Source: Phreatobacter stygius (lineage in GTDB: Bacteria > Pseudomonadota > Alphaproteobacteria > Rhizobiales > Phreatobacteraceae). Taken from it: a stretch of 64,000 nt of DNA. The notes below the pieces were generated by a model, which worked only from the letters and a program-made list of their open reading frames with translations, had not been told where the DNA came from and did not search any database. Position 1 is the stretch's first letter; every line of letters begins with the position of its first letter. Positions 27,031-36,503 of the stretch are shown here, one piece after another. Location of the stretch: positions 3,299,001 to 3,363,000 of the forward strand of contig NZ_CP039690.1 of assembly GCF_005144885.1 (NCBI RefSeq). Direction: 5' to 3'. The position numbers and the translations under genes were made by a program.

Positions 27031-27684
27031 CTACTGCTCCGCCTTGGCGGCGTCCGCCGCCACCTGATGCTCGGCCGCAAGTTCGACATCCAGCCCGTAG
27101 ACCTTCTCGAAGGCCGGCCGCGCATTGACCCGGTTGACATAGTCGGTGATCACCGGCCGTTCCGGTATCAGCCCGTAGCCGGTCGTCCATTTCAAGGCGG
27201 TGCCCCAGAGCACGTCGGCGGCGCTGAAATCCGGACCGAGCACATAGGCATTGACCGACAGTTGCTTGACCAGCATTTCGAACATCGAGTCGAAGTCGCC
27301 ATAAGGTGACAAAGCCGGTGGCCCCGGATCACGCTTCATGACGCGATCGACGACCGCCGGCTCGTAGCAGGAACCGTAATAGACCATCCAGCGCAGATAA
27401 GGGCCGCGCGCCGGATCGTTCAGCGCGGGCGCCAGACCAGCTTTGGGAAACAGGTCGGCGAGATAGAGGTTGATCGCCACTTGTTCGGTCACCAACGCTT
27501 CGCCGTGGCGGATGACCGGCACCTTTCCGAGCGGGTTGACCGCCAGATATTCCTGGCTCCGTTGCTCGCCGACCTTTCTGTTGATCACATGCAGCTTATA
27601 GGGCGCGCCCAGTTCCTCCAGCAGAATGCGGGTGCCGGTCGAGCGTGTCTGCGGCGCATGGAACAGGGTGATCGTGTCGTTCAT
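27031..27684 (-). CDS. Glutathione S-transferase family protein
   Basis: A 217-residue GST with an N-terminal thioredoxin fold (ITLFHAPQTRSTGTRILLEEL, where Ser/Thr lie in the position of the catalytic residue), NPLGKVPVIRHGEALVTEQVAI for glutathione binding and an all-helical C-terminal domain. The length is standard. It is on the opposite strand from the acylase gene. The substrate class is not assignable. Confidence 0.88.
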   Translation of the reverse strand: MNDTITLFHAPQTRSTGTRILLEELGAPYKLHVINRKVGEQRSQEYLAVNPLGKVPVIRHGEALVTEQVAINLYLADLFPKAGLAPALNDPARGPYLRWMVYYGSCYEPAVVDRVMKRDPGPPALSPYGDFDSMFEMLVKQLSVNAYVLGPDFSAADVLWGTALKWTTGYGLIPERPVITDYVNRVNARPAFEKVYGLDVELAAEHQVAADAAKAEQ

Positions 27685-27759
27685 GGCGTCTTCTCCTCCC
27701 GGATCCGGCCCGGGAAGGAGCTGTCTACCACGCCGGGCAGGATTGGAGGCGCGTGCCGG

Positions 27760-28218
27760 TCACTGCGGCCTGAAGCGCGATGACGAATGCTGATGGGCGA
27801 TCTTCCACTGGCCGTTCCGCCGCACCATCACGAAGGTGTAGCGGCCGGGAATGGAGATCGACTTTCCGTCGGGCAGCGTCGCGGAAAACTCGTCATAGCC
27901 GGTCAGCACCACGGCCTCGTCGGAGAGTTGCTGCGCCGACATATCGCCGAGCCTGACCTGAGCCCGGGCGCGCAGTGGCGCCATGAAATATTCGCGCAAG
28001 GCCGCCTCGCCGACGATCAGCGTCGAGCTGATGATGCCCTGCACGGTCGCATCGGGCAGGTAGATCGGCGCCAACACGTTGATGTCGCTTGAATTGAACG
28101 CGGCCTCCCACGTCTGCAATGCGGCATAGGCGTCTTCTTTTGGCCCGGCTTCCGCAGCTCCCGGCAACAAACAGAGCCATGCACTTGCGGCAAAGGACAA
28201 AGCCCATCTCGGTGGCAT
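27760..28218 (-). CDS. Exported NTF2-like (SgcJ/DUF4440 type) protein
   Basis: A 152-residue protein with a signal peptide (LSFAASAWLCLLPGAAEAG). The NTF2-like cone fold is indicated by DAYAALQTWEAAFNSSDIN, LYLP-type loop (IYLPDATVQGI), TGYDEFSA and a final YTFVMVRRNGQWKIAHQHSS strand pair. Members are steroid-isomerase-like or ligand-binding. It is 75 bp upstream of the GST gene on the same strand. Confidence 0.8.
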   Translation of the reverse strand: MPPRWALSFAASAWLCLLPGAAEAGPKEDAYAALQTWEAAFNSSDINVLAPIYLPDATVQGIISSTLIVGEAALREYFMAPLRARAQVRLGDMSAQQLSDEAVVLTGYDEFSATLPDGKSISIPGRYTFVMVRRNGQWKIAHQHSSSRFRPQ

Positions 28219-28525
28219 TCTCTGCTTCCGTTCCTAGAAAGTGAATTGGAGATCTGCGGCAGGATGCAATGCGGATTTTGAACGACAACAAAGTCGACAG
28301 GATCTTGTGGGGCGGAAGTCTTTCCAGATTGTTGCATTTTGCGTGGAGCAAAGTGCTTCGTTGCCGACTATTTGGGTTGTAGTGTAGAATTTCCCGGTAT
28401 TTTTGCGGGAATTACAGCTTTTGATGATTTTCCTGGCGGTGTTGCTAGGTAAAGTTGTGGCGGTCACGCGGTCCGGTGACCCGCTGCGGCACGGGGCTCC
28501 GGACGGCCGGGATGCAATCGGATGC
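28219..28525. other. Gene-free stretch, visibly richer in A+T
   Basis: No coding frame is convincing. It holds a weak hairpin around 28393 (TCCCG / CGGGA arms) and an inverted repeat GGTCAC-N8-GTGACC near 28462-28481, which might help terminate the arginase-family gene. The upstream part probably holds the promoter of the NTF2-like gene. Base composition by eye is clearly lower in GC than the neighbouring genes. Confidence 0.45.
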
Positions 28526-29413
28526 TTACGGTCGAAGCACCCTTGCCAGCAATTCGACGAGGCCTTTTGCCGCCGCCCCGTCGGTGTCGAGTTTCGGGTT
28601 GAAGATCGTGACGTTCAGGCCGATGGCTTTGCCGGAAGTGATCGCCGCCCGGAGCGTCACACCCACCTCGTCCCATGACAGCCCGCCGGGCATGCGATAG
28701 TCGACAGCCGGCATGATCGCGTCATCGAGCACGTCGGCATCGAGATGCAGCCAGAAGCCGGCGCGTTCGGGCTGCGACAGATAGCTGACGGCCTGGCCGG
28801 CCGCCGCGGCGGCCCCGAGCCGGCGGACGCCAGCCAGATCGATCAGCCTGATCGCAGTGTCCTCGATGCGCTGGCTGCCATGCACCTCGGCCTCGGCGGC
28901 GTCGCGCCGCCCGAATACCGTGACATCCTCGTCGTGCAGCAAAGGGTGCCTGCCCTCGAGCACGGTTACCACCCTGGGTCCGCGGCCGGTGGCGAGCGCA
29001 AGCTCCATCGATGCCGCCTCGCCGTTCGGCTCGGCGTCCGGCTGGTAGAAGTCGGCGTGGCCGTCGAGGAACATGAGGCCGTAGCGTCCGCGACGCTTGA
29101 GCGCGAGCAGGCAGCCGAGCAGGATCGAACAATCGCCGCCGAGCACCACCGGAAATTCGCCGGCATCGAGGACCGAGCCGACGGCGTCGGCGAGCGTCAC
29201 CGAATAGTTGGCGATTCCCTGCGGGTTGAGCAGCAGGGTTTCCGGGTCGCGGCGGTGATCGTAAGGCGGCGGCGTGACGCGCCCGGCGCGTCGCGCGCCG
29301 AGCCGCTCGGCGAGCCCCGCCGTCAGCAAGGCGTCGGGCAGCGTCTCGACGCCGGCCGGAAACAACCCGAGCGCCGATGGGGCCTCAATGATCGCGAAGC
29401 GGGGACCGGCCAT
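28526..29413 (-). CDS. Arginase/agmatinase/formiminoglutamase family hydrolase
   Basis: A 295-residue ureohydrolase. The binuclear manganese ligands are present: GGDCS, DGHADF and DADVLDD. The start is the ATG at 29413 ([20 protein letters not shown]); the frame is open further up without similarity. The GGDCS form with Cys in place of the usual His is seen in some family members and weakens a call of true arginase. It could act on agmatine, guanidino acids or formiminoglutamate; no histidine or arginine catabolic genes are nearby. Confidence 0.87.
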   Translation of the reverse strand: MAGPRFAIIEAPSALGLFPAGVETLPDALLTAGLAERLGARRAGRVTPPPYDHRRDPETLLLNPQGIANYSVTLADAVGSVLDAGEFPVVLGGDCSILLGCLLALKRRGRYGLMFLDGHADFYQPDAEPNGEAASMELALATGRGPRVVTVLEGRHPLLHDEDVTVFGRRDAAEAEVHGSQRIEDTAIRLIDLAGVRRLGAAAAAGQAVSYLSQPERAGFWLHLDADVLDDAIMPAVDYRMPGGLSWDEVGVTLRAAITSGKAIGLNVTIFNPKLDTDGAAAKGLVELLARVLRP

Positions 29414-29507
29414 GATTACCTGCCCAGTGCTTTTGGGGACCGGCGCCAAGGCAGCCCAGCCCTTGCTGCGATGAAAGCATCGTGGGCTGGCTGCGCAAGT
29501 GCACCGG

Positions 29508-31436
29508 TCAGGCGGTCTTTCGTGTCGCCGGTGACAGCCGGTGGACCACCGGCGCGAGCTTGATGACATTCCGGCCGGCGCGCTTGGCAGCGTAAAGCGC
29601 CATGTCGGCGGCTTCGATCAGCGCGCTTCGGTCAGGCGTTGCCGCGCTCGGATAGACGGTCGCACAGCCGATGCTGACCGTCACCACATGCACCGGCGGA
29701 TTGCCGCGATGCGCCAGGCCGAGCTCCTGGATGGCCAAGCGGACCCGCTCGCCCATGCGTTCGCACCCGGCCGGATCGGTGCTCGGCATGAGCAGGGCGA
29801 ATTCCTCGCCGCCATAGCGGGCGGCGCTGTCGGCGGGACGCCGGGCGACCTGAGATATGGCGACGGCGACCCGGCGCAGGCATTCGTCGCCAGACTGATG
29901 GCCATAGCCGTCGTTGAACTTCTTGAACTGGTCGACGTCGATCAACAGCAGCGATACGGGGTCGCCGTCACGTTGGCACCGGAGCCATTCCGCTTCGAAA
30001 ACCTCATCGAAGCACCGGCGATTGGCGATGCCCGTCAGTCCGTCGCGGGTGGCGAGCGCGGCAAGCTGGGTCTCCAGTTCCTTGTGCTCGGTCATGTCGC
30101 GGGACACTGCGACGACACCGTCGATCTCGGCGGTTTGCGGATCGCGTGTCACATTGAGCGAGGACTCGACCCAGATCTCGCCCTTCTCCCGATGGCGCGT
30201 GCGATAGGTCAGTTTTGCTTCCGCCAGGTCGCCGCGCCGGAGCGCCTCGACCGTTCGGTCGACTGCCGGCCTGTCATCCGGGTTGATCCCGTTCAGCGCC
30301 GGCGTGCCGATCAGGTCCGCGGCGCTCCAGCCGACCACCCGGACCGCCGATGGCGAGACATAGATCAGCTGACCGTCGAAACCGATGCGGCTGACCATGT
30401 CGCTGGAGGCTTCGGCCAGCAGGCGGAAATCCGCCTCGCGGGCCTCGACGACATGGGCCATCCGCTGCCGCTCGATCATCTGCCGCACCAGGAACAGACC
30501 GAGCATTGCGATCAGCATGGTCAACCCGGCGACGAAGGTCATCCGCTCGACTGCGGCGACGCGCCAGCTTGCCAGCACGTCGGCACGTCCCCTCGAGGCG
30601 ACCACGATCAACGGGAAGCGTTCGCTGCGTCGATAGGCACTCAGCCGTTCGATGCCGTCGAGCGCCGAGGTGAAGGCCAATGTGCCGGCGGTTTGGCGAG
30701 CGGCATGGTGGACCACCGGCGAGGCCGAAACATCGCGTCCGATGAAGCTGTCATCGACGGGGAAACGGGCCAGCAGGGTGCCATTGGCCGCGATCAGGGC
30801 GAGCGAGCCTTGCTTGCCCATGTCGAACTGGCTGTAGAATGTCTCGAAATAGGCGATGTCCACCGTGGCCAGAACGACGCCGGCAAACTCGCCCTCGGGC
30901 GTCTGGACGCGGCGCGAGACGGTGACGATCCACTGGCCGCCGGATCGACTTCTGACCGGTCGCCCGATGAACGCGCCGCGTTCCGTCGAACTGCGGTGAT
31001 GGGCAAAATAGTCCCGATCGCTGTTGTTGAAGCGTGCGACGTCGACCGGCTCGCTCGTCGCGAGCCAAGCCCCGTCCGCGCCATAGACGAACAGGCCGCG
31101 CAACCGCGGCATGGTCGCCTTGCGCAAATGAAGGACGCCCTGCAGCCGCGCCATCGCCGCCGGTGTGGTGCCCTCCGTTTCCAGGCGATGGACGACGCCG
31201 ATGACCGCATTGTCCACGAGCTCGATGCTGTCCTCGGCATGCTGGAGCAGGGAGCGCACCAGATTGGCCGCGTCGACTTCGGCGGCACGCAGATCCTGGT
31301 CGCGGGCCGACCATTCCCTGAGCGCTCCCATGGCCAGGATGGCACCGCAGACCAGCATGACGAAGGCCGCGGCGATACCGGGCAGGTGCCGCTTCATCGA
31401 GGTCGAGACGGGGCGTGACATATAGGACATGGGCAT
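29508..31436 (-). CDS. Membrane diguanylate cyclase with Cache, PAS and GGDEF domains
   Basis: A protein of about 642 residues that would make cyclic di-GMP. A first membrane helix ([20 protein letters not shown]) and a second ([17 protein letters not shown]) enclose a periplasmic dCache-type sensor, followed by a PAS domain ([20 protein letters not shown]) and a GGDEF domain with intact active site [13 protein letters not shown] and [10 protein letters not shown]. No EAL domain is present. Several ATGs (31436, 31430, 31421) could be the start; none has a clear ribosome-binding site. It is divergent from a chemoreceptor gene across about 470 bp. Confidence 0.9.
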   Translation of the reverse strand: MPMSYMSRPVSTSMKRHLPGIAAAFVMLVCGAILAMGALREWSARDQDLRAAEVDAANLVRSLLQHAEDSIELVDNAVIGVVHRLETEGTTPAAMARLQGVLHLRKATMPRLRGLFVYGADGAWLATSEPVDVARFNNSDRDYFAHHRSSTERGAFIGRPVRSRSGGQWIVTVSRRVQTPEGEFAGVVLATVDIAYFETFYSQFDMGKQGSLALIAANGTLLARFPVDDSFIGRDVSASPVVHHAARQTAGTLAFTSALDGIERLSAYRRSERFPLIVVASRGRADVLASWRVAAVERMTFVAGLTMLIAMLGLFLVRQMIERQRMAHVVEAREADFRLLAEASSDMVSRIGFDGQLIYVSPSAVRVVGWSAADLIGTPALNGINPDDRPAVDRTVEALRRGDLAEAKLTYRTRHREKGEIWVESSLNVTRDPQTAEIDGVVAVSRDMTEHKELETQLAALATRDGLTGIANRRCFDEVFEAEWLRCQRDGDPVSLLLIDVDQFKKFNDGYGHQSGDECLRRVAVAISQVARRPADSAARYGGEEFALLMPSTDPAGCERMGERVRLAIQELGLAHRGNPPVHVVTVSIGCATVYPSAATPDRSALIEAADMALYAAKRAGRNVIKLAPVVHRLSPATRKTA

Positions 31437-31904
31437 GGGACCGTTGCGGCGACGATCCCATGCCCACCTTAACAAATGGGAAGACGTTAATTCTCGTTTA
31501 GAATGAGCTTTGCCGGTGAGCCGAGCGTCCACGGCAAACCCTGTCGGAGGAAAGCGAGAATGAACCCGCGTCGGTGTTGACGTAGCGGAGGGAGAATGCT
31601 CGACGATCAAAAGCGCGTTTTCGGTCTGTGGTTTTCGCGCCCGGCAATAAATTTGCCGACAGCAATCAGAGGCCGGGGGTCGAATGTTTCGTCTTGGTGC
31701 TTTGATGTTGTCTGCTGCGATTTTTCGCTCCTGTGATTCCGTCGAAACTATTTTCGTTGTCTATTTTCTATCTTGTGGGAAATGCCGATAAGAATGCACT
31801 TGAGTGTGCTGAACGAAACCTGGGTGCGGTTTGCGCCTTAAAGGAAAATTAAGCCTGATATTGAAGATATTGGCCCGGGCTGAAGTTGTTTCACGGGGCA
31901 GATC
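31437..31904. other. Divergent control region between cyclase and chemoreceptor genes
   Basis: No coding sequence is supported. The half nearest the chemoreceptor is markedly A+T-rich for this genome (31730-31870). An ATTCT-N5-AGAAT inverted repeat lies near 31491-31505. It probably holds both promoters; no recognisable riboswitch was found. Confidence 0.5.
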
Positions 31905-33611
31905 ATGTCGGTTCTCGCGCGCATCCGCATCACTTCAAAGCTGATGATCATCATCCTGGCGTTGAACCTGGTGGCCGTTACCATGGCCGGGGTCGGCTAC
32001 TACGCCTTGAAGCGCGTCGGAGAGGAGACCGCTCGCATGGCCAATGTCGCCAAGCGCGCCACGACATCCGCACGGATGGGCCAGAATGCAATGATGATCG
32101 GGCGGCTGGAAGCGGTTATGGCCGCGAGCCCGACAGCCGAAATTGTCAACACCAGTCTCGCCGGCATCCGGGCTGAGCTGAAGACTTTCGGAGAACGCGC
32201 AGCGCTCATCCGCTCCAGCCCCTGGCAGCCCGCCCGGGAGACGCTCACCAAGGTCGAGGCCGCGCTGGATCGTTACAAGACGGCGCTCGGACCACTGCAG
32301 GATCGCGCCCGCGCCATTAGCGGCACCGCCACGGCCGAACAGCAGAAGCAGCTGGCCGAGGTGCTCTCCGCCACCCGGCAGCCATTCCTCGATGTGCGCA
32401 ACGCCATGCGTGAACTGACGGAGATGCAGTCCAATCGCGTCGACGAATTCGCTCAAGGGGTCGAGGCGCTCGGCACGGACATGTCGCGGCTGCTGATGAT
32501 CCTGGGCGGACTTGGCCTTCTGGCCGGCATCGGGCTGGGCATCGCTGTCGGCCGTTTCGGTATCGCCGTGCCGATCACCAGGCTGACGGCATTGCTCAAT
32601 GCTCTGGCCAAGGGGCGGTTCGATGTCGATGTCGACGGCACCGCGCGTCAGGACGAGATCGGCGATATCGCCCGGGCGGCCGCGACCTTCAAACAGAACG
32701 GCATCGAGGCCCGGGACCTGCGCGAGGCCCAGGAGGCGGCGAAGGCCCGCGCCGCCGCCGAGCAGAAGGCGCTGCTCAACCGCATGGCCGATGAATTCGA
32801 TGCGGCTGTCGGTGGAATCGTCGCCAATGTCTCGGCCTCGTCCGAACAGCTCAAGGCGGCAGCCGAGACCTTGTCGGGCACGGCCGCGGAAGCGGCCGCC
32901 CAGTCGGGCGCCGTGGCGGCCGCCTCCGAACAGGGCTCCGGCAACATCCAGACGGTCGCCTCGGCGACCGAAGAGATGGCCGCTTCGGTGCGCGAGATCG
33001 GCGCGCAGGTCGAGCGCTCGGCACACATGGCGAGCGGTGCCGTCTCCGGGGCGGATCTCTCCGCAGTCAGGGTCAAGGACCTGTCCGAGAAGGTGCAGAA
33101 GATTGGCGAAATCGTCGAGCTGATCAATGCGATCGCCGCGCAGACCAACCTCCTGGCGCTGAATGCCACGATCGAGGCGGCGCGTGCCGGAGAGGCCGGC
33201 CGGGGCTTCGCGGTCGTGGCGTCGGAGGTCAAGAGCCTGGCCGATCAGACCGCCAAGGCGACCACCGAGATCGCCAACCAGATCGGTGGCATCCAGTCCG
33301 CCACCAGCGAGTCGGCCAGCGCCATTACCGGCATTGCCAAGACGATCCGCGAGATCAGCGCGGTGGCCGGCGACATCGCCGCGGCGGTGGACGAGCAGAG
33401 CGCGGCCACCCAGGAGATCGCCCGCAATGTCCAGCAGGCCTCGGCCGGCTCTTCGGAGGTTTCCGCCAATATCGCGGGTGTTTCCCAGGCGGTCTCCGAG
33501 ACCGGGGCGGCTGCCGCCCAGGTCCTGTCTTCGGCTGAAGGGCTGGCCGCCCAGGCCGGCCAATTGCGCAGCGAGATGGCCAGGTTCCTGGCGACCGTCA
33601 GGGCCGCCTGA
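31905..33611 (+). CDS. Methyl-accepting chemotaxis protein
   Basis: A 568-residue transducer with a membrane helix at about residues 9-30, a four-helix-bundle type periplasmic region, a second membrane helix near 188-212, a HAMP domain ([21 protein letters not shown]) and a signalling domain with the hairpin tip [20 protein letters not shown] followed by [21 protein letters not shown]. No C-terminal CheR-tethering pentapeptide is seen. The ligand is unknown. No che genes are in the window. Confidence 0.92.
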   Translation: MSVLARIRITSKLMIIILALNLVAVTMAGVGYYALKRVGEETARMANVAKRATTSARMGQNAMMIGRLEAVMAASPTAEIVNTSLAGIRAELKTFGERAALIRSSPWQPARETLTKVEAALDRYKTALGPLQDRARAISGTATAEQQKQLAEVLSATRQPFLDVRNAMRELTEMQSNRVDEFAQGVEALGTDMSRLLMILGGLGLLAGIGLGIAVGRFGIAVPITRLTALLNALAKGRFDVDVDGTARQDEIGDIARAAATFKQNGIEARDLREAQEAAKARAAAEQKALLNRMADEFDAAVGGIVANVSASSEQLKAAAETLSGTAAEAAAQSGAVAAASEQGSGNIQTVASATEEMAASVREIGAQVERSAHMASGAVSGADLSAVRVKDLSEKVQKIGEIVELINAIAAQTNLLALNATIEAARAGEAGRGFAVVASEVKSLADQTAKATTEIANQIGGIQSATSESASAITGIAKTIREISAVAGDIAAAVDEQSAATQEIARNVQQASAGSSEVSANIAGVSQAVSETGAAAAQVLSSAEGLAAQAGQLRSEMARFLATVRAA

Positions 33612-33617
33612 GGCGGC

Positions 33618-34148
33618 TCAGATCCGCTTCTCGTAATCCCGCTCGACCACCGCGTGGGTGGCCCAGAACGGCTGCGGCACGCGTCCGTTCAGCTTGTCGA
33701 CCAGGATGCCCAGATGGGTGTGCCAGCCGCTCGCCACGCTGCACATCTCGGCCTGGTCCTTGAGCCGCCGGTGGGTCAGGACGAGGAGGACGTCCGGCCC
33801 CTGTTCGGCCAGCTCGAAACTGACCTCCGAACCGGTCGGCTCCGGGCTGTCCCACAAGAAACTCAGCCGATACGGCGGGTCCACCCGGGTGATCCGGCCG
33901 TGGTTCACATGGCCTTTCTCCAGTCCCTCATATTTCTCCGGGATGGTCTCCTTGTGCGGCGTCAGGGTCTGATGGTCGAAGAAGAGTTCGGCCTTGCCGC
34001 CGACGCGCAAATCCATCTCGCCGGAGGCGAGCCAGGTGCCGCGCTTGTCGGCTTCGGTCAGGTAGGCCCACACCCGCTCGATCGGGCCGGGCAGGACGCG
34101 GCGGAATACCACCACGCCGGCTTCGGTCACAATGCCATGGTCACTCAT
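33618..34148 (-). CDS. SRPBCC (AHSA1-like) domain protein
   Basis: A 176-residue START-like protein: FRRVLPGPIERVWAYLTEAD, TWLASGEMDLRVGG, then a VNHGRITRVDPPYRLSFLWD strand and a WHTHLGILVDKL helix. Its start codon overlaps the ArsR gene stop by one base (TGATG), so translation is coupled. ArsR-SRPBCC pairs of this kind are common in proteobacteria. The role is unknown. Confidence 0.86.
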   Translation of the reverse strand: MSDHGIVTEAGVVVFRRVLPGPIERVWAYLTEADKRGTWLASGEMDLRVGGKAELFFDHQTLTPHKETIPEKYEGLEKGHVNHGRITRVDPPYRLSFLWDSPEPTGSEVSFELAEQGPDVLLVLTHRRLKDQAEMCSVASGWHTHLGILVDKLNGRVPQPFWATHAVVERDYEKRI

Positions 34149-34504
34149 CACTTGCTCCTGGGCTTCTTCGGTGTGCCTTGATCGGCCTGGGGTTTTCTCA
34201 GCTCGCGTTCCAACGCATCGAGCTTGCCGCTCCAGAACGCCCTGACTTCGCCAAGCCAGGCGTCGATCTCGTCGAGGCCGGTCGGGTCGAGGCGGTAGAT
34301 GCGCCGCTGCCCGTCGACCCGCATGCTGACGAGGCGGGTCTCGCGCAGAACTTTCAAATGTTGCGAAATGGCCGGCGCGCTGATGTCGAAACGCTCGACG
34401 ATGTCGGCCACCGCCCTTTCGCCTTGCGACAGCATGGCAACGATGGCGCGGCGGGTCGGGTCGGACAGGGCGGCAAAAGCTGACATGACGATAGAATTCG
34501 TCAT
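34148..34504 (-). CDS. ArsR-family regulator
   Basis: A 118-residue winged-helix regulator: AFAALSDPTRRAIVAMLSQGE, recognition helix ISAPAISQHLKVLRE, wing VSMRVDGQRRIYRLD and a C-terminal FWSGKLDALERELRK helix typical of ArsR proteins coupled to SRPBCC genes. No CxC metal motif. The ATG at 34504 lies within a long palindrome. The ATG at 34486 would leave the operator wholly upstream and lies just after a TTGACT -35-like box. Confidence 0.87.
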   Translation of the reverse strand: MTNSIVMSAFAALSDPTRRAIVAMLSQGERAVADIVERFDISAPAISQHLKVLRETRLVSMRVDGQRRIYRLDPTGLDEIDAWLGEVRAFWSGKLDALERELRKPQADQGTPKKPRSK

Positions 34505-34528
34505 TCACTTAATTAAGTCAATGACGAA
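34497..34528. promoter_or_regulatory. Long imperfect palindrome over the arsR start: autoregulatory operator
   Basis: Its core ACTTAATTAAGT is a perfect 12-bp palindrome (34507-34518). The symmetry extends through TCATT/AATGA to TTCG/CGAA on both sides with one mismatched pair. It covers the first possible arsR start codon and a TTGACT -35-like sequence. ArsR binding is inferred from position. Confidence 0.6.
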
Positions 34529-34660
34529 ATTATTGGGATGCCCTGGCGACCCGGCGCGACACCGACCGGACATTGAAAGGACGATCGCGAAAGCGCCAGC
34601 GCCACCGCCTTGGACGAGCCTATCCGCTTGATCCGAGACGGTGGCCGGGACCTGGAAGGC

Positions 34661-35536
34661 TCAACGAGCCTGTGTGGACGGCTCCGGCGCCACGCCGGCG
34701 CCTTGGGACAGCACCCGCTGCATCAGAACGGTATCGACCCAGCGCCCGAGCTTGAAGCCGACCGACCGCAAGGTTCCCGCCGGCGCGAAGCCGAGGCTGC
34801 GATGGAGTGCGATCGATCCCGCATTGCCGCTGTCGCCGATCACCGCCAGCATTTGCCGCCAGGGCCCGCGTTCGCAGCGCGCGATCAGATCGGTCAGCAG
34901 GCACGTGCCGATGCCCTGGCCGCCGAGGCCATCGGCGACATAGACGGTATCCTCGATGGCGTAGCGATAGGCCGGGCGCGGCCGGTAGGCGGTGGCATAG
35001 CTGTAGCCGACGATGCGTCCGTCCCGTTCGGCTGTCAGGTAGGGCAGGCCGGCACCGAGCACGGCGGCGCGGCGCGACAACATCTCCTCCACCGAAGGCG
35101 GCGTTTCCTCGAAGGTCGCCAGGCCATGCAGCACATGGTGTGAATAGATCGCCTGCACCGCGGTCATGTCCGCGACGGTTGCCTCACGCACGATGATGCC
35201 ACGCGCCGATCCGTCCGTTCGCACTCCGTCGGCCTTGGCCATATCCACCTTGCTCATCCATGTTCCCCTGGCATCCGCGCCGCCATGGCTATGCATCATG
35301 CCCCGCAAGCGGCCCCGTCGTCCCGCGGTGATCGCGGCGCGTGTCAGGCCGATATCGGTCAGCATCCGGTCGTCCAGTTCATTCAGCGCCCGACGCTGAA
35401 GGATCCGGGAATGGGGTGAGGCGAGGAGATAGCGGGAGACCTCCTTCAGCAATTCCAACGCCAAGATGTGCCGCAGAACCATGTCTCGTCCAGCCGATCC
35501 GAACCCGGCGCCAAGTGCTGATGACATGCCGGTCAT
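34661..35536 (-). CDS. DUF1127 segment joined in frame to a GNAT acetyltransferase
   Basis: One open frame of 291 residues. Residues 45-70 (LQRRALNELDDRMLTDIGLTRAAI) are the YjiS-like DUF1127 motif. From about residue 112 a GNAT domain of the phosphinothricin-acetyltransferase group follows: IIVREATVADMTAVQAIYSHHV, GYSYATAYRPRPAYRYAIEDTVYV split over two strands, then the acetyl-CoA loop GLGGQGIGTCLL. An internal ATG at 35257 has a strong AGGGG site seven bases away, so a separate 198-residue GNAT enzyme could be made. Either a true fusion or two genes with no stop between them. Confidence 0.8.
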   Translation of the reverse strand: MTGMSSALGAGFGSAGRDMVLRHILALELLKEVSRYLLASPHSRILQRRALNELDDRMLTDIGLTRAAITAGRRGRLRGMMHSHGGADARGTWMSKVDMAKADGVRTDGSARGIIVREATVADMTAVQAIYSHHVLHGLATFEETPPSVEEMLSRRAAVLGAGLPYLTAERDGRIVGYSYATAYRPRPAYRYAIEDTVYVADGLGGQGIGTCLLTDLIARCERGPWRQMLAVIGDSGNAGSIALHRSLGFAPAGTLRSVGFKLGRWVDTVLMQRVLSQGAGVAPEPSTQAR

Positions 35537-35558
35537 TGGATCTTGCGGTCATGCGCTC

Positions 35559-35584
35559 CATAATGGAAGCTTCTGGAGATTATG
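35559..35584. promoter_or_regulatory. Candidate LysR-type binding site
   Basis: CATAAT-N14-ATTATG, perfect 6-bp arms, lies in the 71-bp divergent region between the GNAT frame and the lysR gene, 24 bp before the lysR start. It contains a nested GAAGCTTC palindrome. Position and symmetry fit an autoregulatory LysR site; binding is inferred. Confidence 0.45.
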
Positions 35585-35607
35585 CGAAGCATGAGGAAAT
35601 CTTTGCC

Positions 35608-36495
35608 ATGCGCGGCCTCAATCTCGACCACCTGCGCAGTTTCGCGGATGTCGTCGAGCTGGGCAGCTTCTCGGCTGCCGCCGAGCGTGCGGGGCTCTCC
35701 CAGCCAGCCATCAGCCTGCAGATCCGCCAGCTCGAAAGCCGGCTCGGCAGCCGCCTGATCGAGCGGGTCGGTCGGCGCGCAACCCCGACGGCGGCCGGCA
35801 GCGAGCTTCTCCTGCACGTCGCCCAGCTCGACGATGTCGTGGCTGCCATCCTCGACAGCATGGCGCGCCATGCCTCCGGCGCGGTCGGCCGGGTCAGGCT
35901 CGGCACCGGCGCCACGGCTTGCATCTATCTCCTGCCGCCGATCCTGCGCGGCCTGCGCCAGCGCCTGCCCTCGATCGAGATCACGGTGAGCACCGGCAAC
36001 ACCGTCGATGTCGTCAAGGCGGTGGAGGACAACACTCTGGACATTGGCCTGGTCACCATGCCGGTTTCCGGCCGCATGCTGGAGATCATCCCGGTGCTGG
36101 ACGACGAGTTCGTGGCGATCCAGTCGAGCGACGGCCCGGCCTTGCCCGATGCGGTCACCGCCGAGGCACTGTCGCGCCTGCCGCTGCTGCTTTACGAGCC
36201 CGGCGCCAATACCCGGCGGATTGCCGACGAGTGGTTCGCCCGCGCCAATGTCCGGCTCAAGCCGGTCATGTCGCTCGGCAGCGTCGAAGCCATCAAGCAA
36301 TTGGTCGCGGCAGGACTTGGCGCGGCCATCCTGCCGCGCATGTCCGTGCCTGAACGCGGCGGTCCGTCGGGCCTCGTCTCGCGCTCGCTGACGCCGCGGC
36401 TGTCGCGCAAACTCGTTCTGGTCATCCGGCGCGACAAGCCGTTGGGGCGGGCCCTGAAAGCGATGATCGAGGCGTTGCGGGCGGCGGCGGCATAA
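35608..36495 (+). CDS. LysR-family transcriptional regulator
   Basis: A 295-residue regulator with an N-terminal winged helix (LDHLRSFADVVELGSFSAAA then ERAGLSQPAISLQIRQLE) and a periplasmic-binding-like effector domain (VRLGTGATACIYLLPPIL onward). The ATG at 35608 is preceded by GAGGA; the frame is open upstream with no similarity. It is divergent from the DUF1127-GNAT frame, which it may control, and convergent with gor. Confidence 0.9.
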   Translation: MRGLNLDHLRSFADVVELGSFSAAAERAGLSQPAISLQIRQLESRLGSRLIERVGRRATPTAAGSELLLHVAQLDDVVAAILDSMARHASGAVGRVRLGTGATACIYLLPPILRGLRQRLPSIEITVSTGNTVDVVKAVEDNTLDIGLVTMPVSGRMLEIIPVLDDEFVAIQSSDGPALPDAVTAEALSRLPLLLYEPGANTRRIADEWFARANVRLKPVMSLGSVEAIKQLVAAGLGAAILPRMSVPERGGPSGLVSRSLTPRLSRKLVLVIRRDKPLGRALKAMIEALRAAAA

Positions 36496-36503
36496 GCCGT
36501 CGC

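Noticed and set aside
31437-31904. Possible c-di-GMP riboswitch before the chemoreceptor gene
   Set aside because: No conserved GEMM core or tetraloop-receptor pattern could be recognised in the A+T-rich leader.
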